Made by a program: the position numbers and the translations under genes. Shown one piece after another: positions 22,368 through 26,388 of a DNA stretch of 26,388 nt. This DNA is from Streptosporangiaceae bacterium (lineage in GTDB: Bacteria > Actinomycetota > Actinomycetes > Streptosporangiales > Streptosporangiaceae), in contig JASHOI010000202.1 of the NCBI GenBank assembly GCA_030041195.1, positions 1-26,388 of the forward strand, given 5' to 3'. The notes under the pieces were generated by a model that did no database searches, was not told where the DNA came from, and saw nothing but the letters and a program-made list of their open reading frames with translations. Each line of letters starts with the position of its first letter. Positions within the stretch are counted from its first letter, which is position 1.

Positions 22368-22961
22368 TCAGCCCCGGCCGAGCAGCCCGGTCGCGATCAG
22401 CGACGTCAACGTGTCGACCGCCATGCCGGCGTCGGTCCCGCCCTCGGTGAACCGGCAATAGCAGAAGTATTCGAGCAGACACACCACGGCCAGGGCCGAC
22501 ATTCGAGCGCGCTCGGCCGGCGCCCCCGCCCAGGCCCGAGTGGCGAGGATATGGTCGGTCCAGACGTCGACCTGCCGGTCTCGAAGGCCCCGGTGGAACC
22601 GCTCGAATTCCGAGTTCAGCATCGATGCCTGGAGGACACCGCGCAGCTCGGGCAGGTGCCGCTCATACGCGGTCCAGAACGCTTCGACATGGGCCCGCAC
22701 ATCGTCGACGGTGGACAACGCGTGGTCCTCACCCATGTGCTCGACCACGACGGCGTGCAGCGCCTCGTCGAAATCCGCCGCGAGCGCCCGCAGCAGCGTG
22801 TCCTTGTCGGTGAAGTACCGGTAGAACACGCCCGCCGCCTTGCCCGCGGCCGTGGTGATATCGGTGACCTTGATCTCCGCGTAGCTCCGGGACACCAGCA
22901 AACCGCGCGCGGCCTTCTTGAGCTCCGCCTCGGTCTGCTGGCCTTTGGTCCGCTCCGGCAC
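22368..22961 (-). CDS. TetR/AcrR-family transcriptional regulator (TetR-1)
   Basis: About 197 residues. The N-terminal HTH is clear: ELKKAARGLLVSRSYAEIKV then DITTAAGKAAGVFYRYFTDK, the TetR recognition helix and YFxxK box, followed by DTLLRALAADFDEAL. The rest is an all-helical ligand/dimer domain with VEAFWTAYERHLPELRGVLQ and ALAVVCLLEYFCYCRF. The GTG at 22961 is preferred because GGGAG lies 5 nt ahead; an ATG at 22973 is the alternative. A TTGACT (23022-23017), 18 nt, GAAGAT (22998-22993) promoter carries the same 22-bp operator found at two promoters of the neighbouring operons, so it likely represses itself and both operons until an unknown effector binds. Confidence 0.93.
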   Translation of the reverse strand: MPERTKGQQTEAELKKAARGLLVSRSYAEIKVTDITTAAGKAAGVFYRYFTDKDTLLRALAADFDEALHAVVVEHMGEDHALSTVDDVRAHVEAFWTAYERHLPELRGVLQASMLNSEFERFHRGLRDRQVDVWTDHILATRAWAGAPAERARMSALAVVCLLEYFCYCRFTEGGTDAGMAVDTLTSLIATGLLGRG

Positions 22962-22978
22962 CGTGACTCCCATGAAAT

Positions 22979-23000
22979 ATGAAGATGACGCCATCTTCAC
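22979..23000. promoter_or_regulatory. Operator 3 of the TetR regulon (TetR-1 autoregulation)
   Basis: Core TGAAGATG, ACGC, CATCTTCA (22980-22999) has perfect 8-bp arms and matches operator 2 in both half-sites. It covers the -10 GAAGAT (22998-22993) of the minus-strand TetR-1 promoter with -35 TTGACT at 23022-23017. A second perfect palindrome, TCACATTCGAATGTGA (22997-23012), overlaps it by four bases between -35 and -10. Confidence 0.8.
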
Positions 23001-23064
23001 ATTCGAATGTGAGGCAAGTCAAACTCGGCCGGCCACGTCCCCTCGCCAGCACCGGCGGCCCGGA

Positions 23065-23757
23065 TCAGGTTGCCTGCCCGGGCTCGGCGTTTGCGGGTGT
23101 GCCGGCCGGGTGCGGCGGGTTCGGGTGCAGGTCATCGTCGGTCAGCGGCGGTACCGGCAGCGGAGTCGGATCGGTGCGGGCGGGCCGCAGGCCATCGAGC
23201 ACGATGCCGAGTACGCGGCGGTGGATGTCGGGGCGGCGTGCCGCGGCCGCGAGGCCGGCAGTGGCCTGCACGGACATGGTCAGGACCAGCATGTCGGTGG
23301 CGTCGATGTCGGCCCGCAGCACGCCGGCGGCCTGGGCGCGCCGGACCAGGCGGATGTGGTGGTCGCGCATGGCCGCCTCGGTCTCGGCGAACAGCGTGTA
23401 CAGCGGGTCGGGTGGGGTGCCGCGGGCCCAGCCGGCGGTTGCGGTGTAGGCGCCGGCCACCAGGTCGCGGAATCCCCGGTCGTGCACGAGGGCGTCGGTG
23501 GACTCCTCGAAGTAGCGTACGAATGCGGCTTCGATGTCTTCGGCGCCGGCCGCGTCGGCGGCCCGCCGCTCCCAGTGGGCGAACCGTTCCGCGAACAACG
23601 CCATGATCAGCTGGTCCTTGTTCGGGAAGCGACGGTACACGCTGGCCACGCCGATGCCGGCGCGGGCGGCGATGTCGGCGAGCGTGGCGTCCAGGCCGCG
23701 CTCGGCGAACACCTCGGCGGCGGCGGCGAGGATCCGCTGGGCCGTGTCATCGGGCAT
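23065..23757 (-). CDS. TetR/AcrR-family transcriptional regulator (TetR-2)
   Basis: About 230 residues from the ATG at 23757. The HTH is typical: RILAAAAEVFAERGLDATLA, DIAARAGIGVASVYRRFPNK, DQLIMALFAERF. The ligand domain has DLVAGAYTATAGWARGTPPD and ends in a Pro-rich tail. The open frame extends to 23808 but that part crosses the operator region. It diverges from the intact alpha/beta hydrolase gene with two CGGAATAG-type palindromes in between, so it probably controls that gene and itself. The ribosome site is weak. The operator differs from that of TetR-1, so the two regulators are likely specific for separate promoters although their target hydrolases are related. Confidence 0.92.
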   Translation of the reverse strand: MPDDTAQRILAAAAEVFAERGLDATLADIAARAGIGVASVYRRFPNKDQLIMALFAERFAHWERRAADAAGAEDIEAAFVRYFEESTDALVHDRGFRDLVAGAYTATAGWARGTPPDPLYTLFAETEAAMRDHHIRLVRRAQAAGVLRADIDATDMLVLTMSVQATAGLAAAARRPDIHRRVLGIVLDGLRPARTDPTPLPVPPLTDDDLHPNPPHPAGTPANAEPGQAT

Positions 23758-23777
23758 GGTCTCGATGGTAGGGGCCG

Positions 23778-23825
23778 CGGAATAGCAATTCCGGAGTAGA
23801 GTCACCAAGCGGAATAGCTATTCCG
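23778..23825. promoter_or_regulatory. Two palindromic operators between TetR-2 and the hydrolase gene
   Basis: CGGAATAGCAATTCCG (23778-23793, one mismatched pair) and CGGAATAGCTATTCCG (23810-23825, perfect) share 15 of 16 bases. Their centres are 32 bp apart, about three helical turns, in the 94-nt gap between the divergent genes. This is the standard layout of a TetR-family operator pair. Confidence 0.82.
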
Positions 23826-23851
23826 AGCGGTCCGAGGGCGGGAGTGCGGCG

Positions 23852-24733
23852 ATGAACCTCAAGGTCATGAGCGCGCTGGTACCCGGCCTGCGTTACTCGA
23901 CGAGTCCGGCGCCGGTGCCAGAGGCGGCCCGGCCGCTCACGGTCGACGCCGTGCCGCAGATTCCGCGGCGACCTGCCGGCGTGGTGACCCGCCGCGGCAT
24001 CGGCTACCGGGATGGGCTGCGCCTGGACCTGGTCACGCCGACGGTGCCGGGCCCGCATCCGCTGGTGGTGTACGTGCCGGGTGGCGGATTCGTGCGGGCA
24101 CCGCGGGGCCTGGCCCGGCGGGAGCGGGCGTTCGTGGCCGCGGCCGGGTACGTGGTGGCCAGTGTCGAGTACCGCACAGTCCGGCAGAACGCGACCGTGA
24201 CCGACGGGCTGGCCGACGTGCGGGCCGCCGTCGACCACCTCACCGACCAGGCTGAGACGTACGGCATCGACGCCGGGCGGATCGGCCTGTGGGGCGAGTC
24301 CGCCGGCGGCTACCTCGCCTCCGTGGCCGGACTCACCGACCCGCGGATCCGGGCGGTCGTCGACGAATTCGGCGCCTCCGGCCTTTCTGTCCTGGCCGAC
24401 GGGTTCGACGAGCGCATGCGCGCGGCGCTGGCCGATCCGCGCCATCCCGTGCACCGGTACCGGGCCACCGAAACCAACCCGGTCGATCTGGTCCGGGCCG
24501 ACGCCCCGGCGTTCCTGTTCCTGCACGGCGACGACGACCGCATCGTCCCGCCCGCACAGACCCTCGCCCTACACCGGGCGCTACAGGAGGCCGGCGCGGA
24601 CAGCACGCACCACCTGCTGGCCGGCGCGGGCCACGGGATGCTGTCGCTCAACCGCCGCCAGGCCCGGCAGTGGACTTCCGTCCAGGTGCTGACGCTGATC
24701 ACCGAGTTCCTCGACCGGACACTGCGGACCTGA
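23852..24733 (+). CDS. Alpha/beta hydrolase (HSL/BD-FAE-like esterase), intact
   Basis: 293 residues with a complete catalytic set: oxyanion strand HPLVVYVPGGGFVRAP (usual HGGG reads PGGG), nucleophile elbow GLWGESAGGYLAS (Ser150), acid FLHGDDDRIVPP (Asp229) and GAGHGM (His261). It belongs to the esterase/lipase group related to HSL and BD-FAE carboxylesterases, acting on small esters in the cytoplasm; no signal peptide is seen. It is a paralog of the protein at 21481-22362, sharing RAVVDEFGASGLSVL-like and HRALQEAGADST-like segments. It is controlled by TetR-2 through the palindromes just upstream. GGGAG precedes the ATG. Substrate unknown; an ester or lactone is likely. Confidence 0.92.
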   Translation: MNLKVMSALVPGLRYSTSPAPVPEAARPLTVDAVPQIPRRPAGVVTRRGIGYRDGLRLDLVTPTVPGPHPLVVYVPGGGFVRAPRGLARRERAFVAAAGYVVASVEYRTVRQNATVTDGLADVRAAVDHLTDQAETYGIDAGRIGLWGESAGGYLASVAGLTDPRIRAVVDEFGASGLSVLADGFDERMRAALADPRHPVHRYRATETNPVDLVRADAPAFLFLHGDDDRIVPPAQTLALHRALQEAGADSTHHLLAGAGHGMLSLNRRQARQWTSVQVLTLITEFLDRTLRT

Positions 24734-24811
24734 CATGCCCACCTAGTACCTCCGCGACGTCCCCGACCAGGCACAACGTGATCAAAGCACGACGTCACAG
24801 GTCAGCGTTGG

Positions 24812-24896
24812 CGGAGGATAGGAGATTCGAACTCCTGAGGGGTTGCCCCCAACACGCTTTCCAAGCGTGCGCCCTAGGCCACTAGGCGAATCCTCC
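24812..24896 (-). tRNA. tRNA-Ser (anticodon GGA)
   Basis: 85 nt on the minus strand. Acceptor GGAGGAT (24896-24890) pairs perfectly with ATCCTCC (24819-24813), discriminator G at 24812. The anticodon stem CACGC/GCGTG closes the loop TTGGAAA, giving anticodon GGA (reads UCC/UCU, serine). A long variable arm TTGGGGGCAACCCCTCA and a T arm AGGAG-TTCGAAT-CTCCT follow. CCA is not encoded. It is similar to, and inverted relative to, the tRNA-Ser at 10670. Confidence 0.96.
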
Positions 24897-24982
24897 GCCG
24901 GCAAGCCTACCGACTCGGCCGGCCTGGCGGAGCGCCGGACGCTCCTGGGTGGGACCCTGGCCCGGCAAGTCGGCGGGCTGGC

Positions 24983-24988
24983 TAAACT
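24983..24988 (+). promoter_or_regulatory. Probable -10 of the SRP RNA promoter
   Basis: TAAACT fits TANNNT and ends 8 nt before the predicted 5' end of the SRP RNA at 24997. No good -35 is seen. Confidence 0.5.
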
Positions 24989-24996
24989 GGCGGGCA

Positions 24997-25084
24997 GACC
25001 CCTCGCACGGCGTTAATCCCGCCAACTCCCCCAGGGCCGGAAGGCAGCAAGGGTACGCGGGCTCTGGCGGGTGTGCGAGGGGTC
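24997..25084 (+). ncRNA. ffs: Signal recognition particle RNA, small bacterial (4.5S) type
   Basis: The universal SRP helix-8 signature is present: GGCCGGAAGGCAGCAAGGGT at about 25036-25055, inside a closing stem with the GGAA tetraloop and symmetric internal loop (AGCA side) that bind Ffh. The ends GACCCCTCGCAC (24997-25008) and GTGCGAGGGGTC (25073-25084) are exact reverse complements and define the molecule. It lies 28 nt upstream of dnaX, the usual actinobacterial position. It guides ribosomes making membrane proteins to the translocon. Confidence 0.95.
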
Positions 25085-25111
25085 CCTTCCAGTCCTCGTG
25101 AGGATGAGGCT

Positions 25112-26388
25112 ATGGCAGGCGACGTCCCAACTGCCGCGGCGGCGGGAACGAGCGGCGCTGCACCCACGGCGCTGTACCGGAGATACCGCCCGGCCACCTT
25201 CGCCGAGCTCAAGGGGCAGGACCACGTCACCGAGCCGCTGCGCCAGGCGCTGCGCAGCGGGCGGGTGCACCATGCCTACCTGTTCAGCGGCCCCCGCGGG
25301 TGCGGCAAGACGTCAAGCGCCCGGATCTTGGCGCGCTCGCTCAACTGCGAGCAGGGGCCGACCCCCGACCCGTGCGGGAAGTGTGCCTCCTGCATCGCGC
25401 TGGCCCCGTCCGGGCCCGGCAGCATCGACGTGATCGAGATCGACGCGGCCTCGCACGGCGGCGTTGACGACGCAAGGGACCTGCGCGAGCGCGCCTTCTA
25501 CGCGCCGGTCTCGGGCCGCTTCAAGATCTATATCGTCGACGAGGCGCACATGGTGACCCGGGAGGGCTTCAACGCGCTGCTCAAGCTCGTCGAGGAGCCC
25601 CCGCCGCACCTGAAGTTCGTGTTCGCCACCACGGAGCCCGAGAAGGTCATAGCGACGATCAGGTCGCGCACCCACCACTACCCGTTCCGGCTGATGCCGC
25701 CGGCCGTGCTGCGCGGGCTCCTGGAGGAGATTCTCGCCAGCGAGGGCGTCAAATACGAGCCCGCCGTGCTGCCGGTCGTGGTCCGGGCGGGCGCGGGCTC
25801 GGCGCGTGACGCGCTGTCGATCCTCGACCAGCTGCTGGCCGGTTCCGACGAGTCCGGTCTGACCTACGAGCGGGCCGTAACCCTCCTCGGCTACACCGAC
25901 GAGACCCTGCTCGATGACGTTGCCGGGGCGTTCGCTACCGGCGACGGGGCCGAGGTGTTCCGCGCCGTGAACCGGGTCATAGAGGGCGGCCACGACCCGC
26001 GGCGGTTCGCCGCCGACCTGCTGGACCGGTTCCGTGACCTGATCGTGCTGGCGGCTGTGCCCGACGCCGCCCAGACCGGGCTGCTGGACGTGCCCGCCGA
26101 CCGGCTCGACCGGATGCGCGCACAGGCGGCCAGCTTCGACCAGGCGCAGCTCGCCAGGGCCGCGGAGACGATCAACGCCGGGCTGGTCGAGATGCGCGGG
26201 GCAACCTCCCCGAGGCTGCAGCTCGAGCTCATCTGCGCCCAGGTGCTGCTGCCCGCGACCGCCGCGGGCGACGCGGGCCTGCTCGCCAGGCTGGAGCGGC
26301 TCGAGCGCAGGCTCGGCACCGGTGAAGCGCCGCACCGGCCCGACCAGCGCGAGGCACCCCCCGCCCGGCCAGCTCCCGCCGCTGCCGC
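25112..26388 (+). CDS. dnaX: DNA polymerase III subunit gamma/tau (partial, 3' end off the right edge)
   Basis: About 425 residues from the ATG at 25112. After a short Ala-rich leader come LYRRYRPATFAELKGQDHV, Walker A FSGPRGCGKTSSA, the zinc module LNCEQGPTPDPCGKCASC (four Cys), Walker B IYIVDEAHM, and the sensor/SRC region FATTEPEKV and TIRSRTHHYPF, followed by domain III up to about residue 380. A Pro/Ala/Glu-rich linker toward the tau end begins before the window stops. It is the ATPase of the clamp-loader complex of the replisome. Note that the SRC box reads SRT here, as I believe is usual in actinobacteria. The distal part, which decides whether tau and gamma forms exist, is outside the window. 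Confidence 0.97.
   Translation, partial: MAGDVPTAAAAGTSGAAPTALYRRYRPATFAELKGQDHVTEPLRQALRSGRVHHAYLFSGPRGCGKTSSARILARSLNCEQGPTPDPCGKCASCIALAPSGPGSIDVIEIDAASHGGVDDARDLRERAFYAPVSGRFKIYIVDEAHMVTREGFNALLKLVEEPPPHLKFVFATTEPEKVIATIRSRTHHYPFRLMPPAVLRGLLEEILASEGVKYEPAVLPVVVRAGAGSARDALSILDQLLAGSDESGLTYERAVTLLGYTDETLLDDVAGAFATGDGAEVFRAVNRVIEGGHDPRRFAADLLDRFRDLIVLAAVPDAAQTGLLDVPADRLDRMRAQAASFDQAQLARAAETINAGLVEMRGATSPRLQLELICAQVLLPATAAGDAGLLARLERLERRLGTGEAPHRPDQREAPPARPAPAAA

Noticed and set aside
1..26388. CRISPR array, insertion sequence, integrase, prophage or biosynthetic megasynthase
   Set aside because: No regularly spaced repeats, transposase or recombinase motifs, or KS/NRPS module signatures were seen on either strand.

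Overview
The window is high-GC DNA with actinomycete habits: GTG and TTG starts, short gaps, a MalT/LAL-type LuxR regulator, a DUF1707 protein, the tadA neighbourhood, and a small SRP RNA directly upstream of dnaX. A filamentous actinomycete is likely; I cannot name the genus. No phage, transposase, integrase or CRISPR gene was seen.

Layout. 1-700 (minus): a cut HAD dehalogenase-like gene with a stand-alone ScoMcrA-type head-domain gene. 867-6317 (plus): a large LAL regulator, an SDR-fold protein lacking the YxxxK active-site pair, and an acyl-CoA synthetase-like ligase. 6333-9253: a duplicated-motif zinc-ribbon-like protein, a divergent XRE-cupin regulator/EamA transporter pair around a 16-bp palindrome, and a PH-domain membrane protein with a 50-residue membrane protein. 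9611-10756: the housekeeping set tadA-associated gene, tadA, tRNA-Ser(CGA). 10847-16545: membrane-anchored esterase, small conserved protein, orphan NMT1/SsuA-like lipoprotein, cupin, DUF1707 protein and an amidohydrolase-3 enzyme. 16546-17362 is decayed DNA holding an MFS tail and an internally deleted F420/deazaflavin-type nitroreductase remnant.

The most interesting region is 17363-24733. An HpcH/HpaI aldolase and a LigI/amidohydrolase-2 enzyme are transcribed leftward; a seven-repeat EPTP/EAR beta-propeller, an unrecognised 387-residue protein and an alpha/beta hydrolase without its nucleophile elbow are transcribed rightward; a TetR gene follows convergently. Three near-identical operators (19082-19103, 19167-19188, 22979-23000) each cover the -10 of a TTGAC(A/T) promoter, so the two divergent operons and the TetR gene look like one regulon. 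Next to it, a second TetR gene and an intact paralogous alpha/beta hydrolase diverge around two different palindromes. This reads as an inducible catabolic or detoxification unit with a novel beta-propeller partner.

The right end returns to housekeeping: tRNA-Ser(GGA) (minus), SRP RNA and the 5' part of dnaX. The accessory block of about 14 kb therefore lies between two inverted tRNA-Ser genes.
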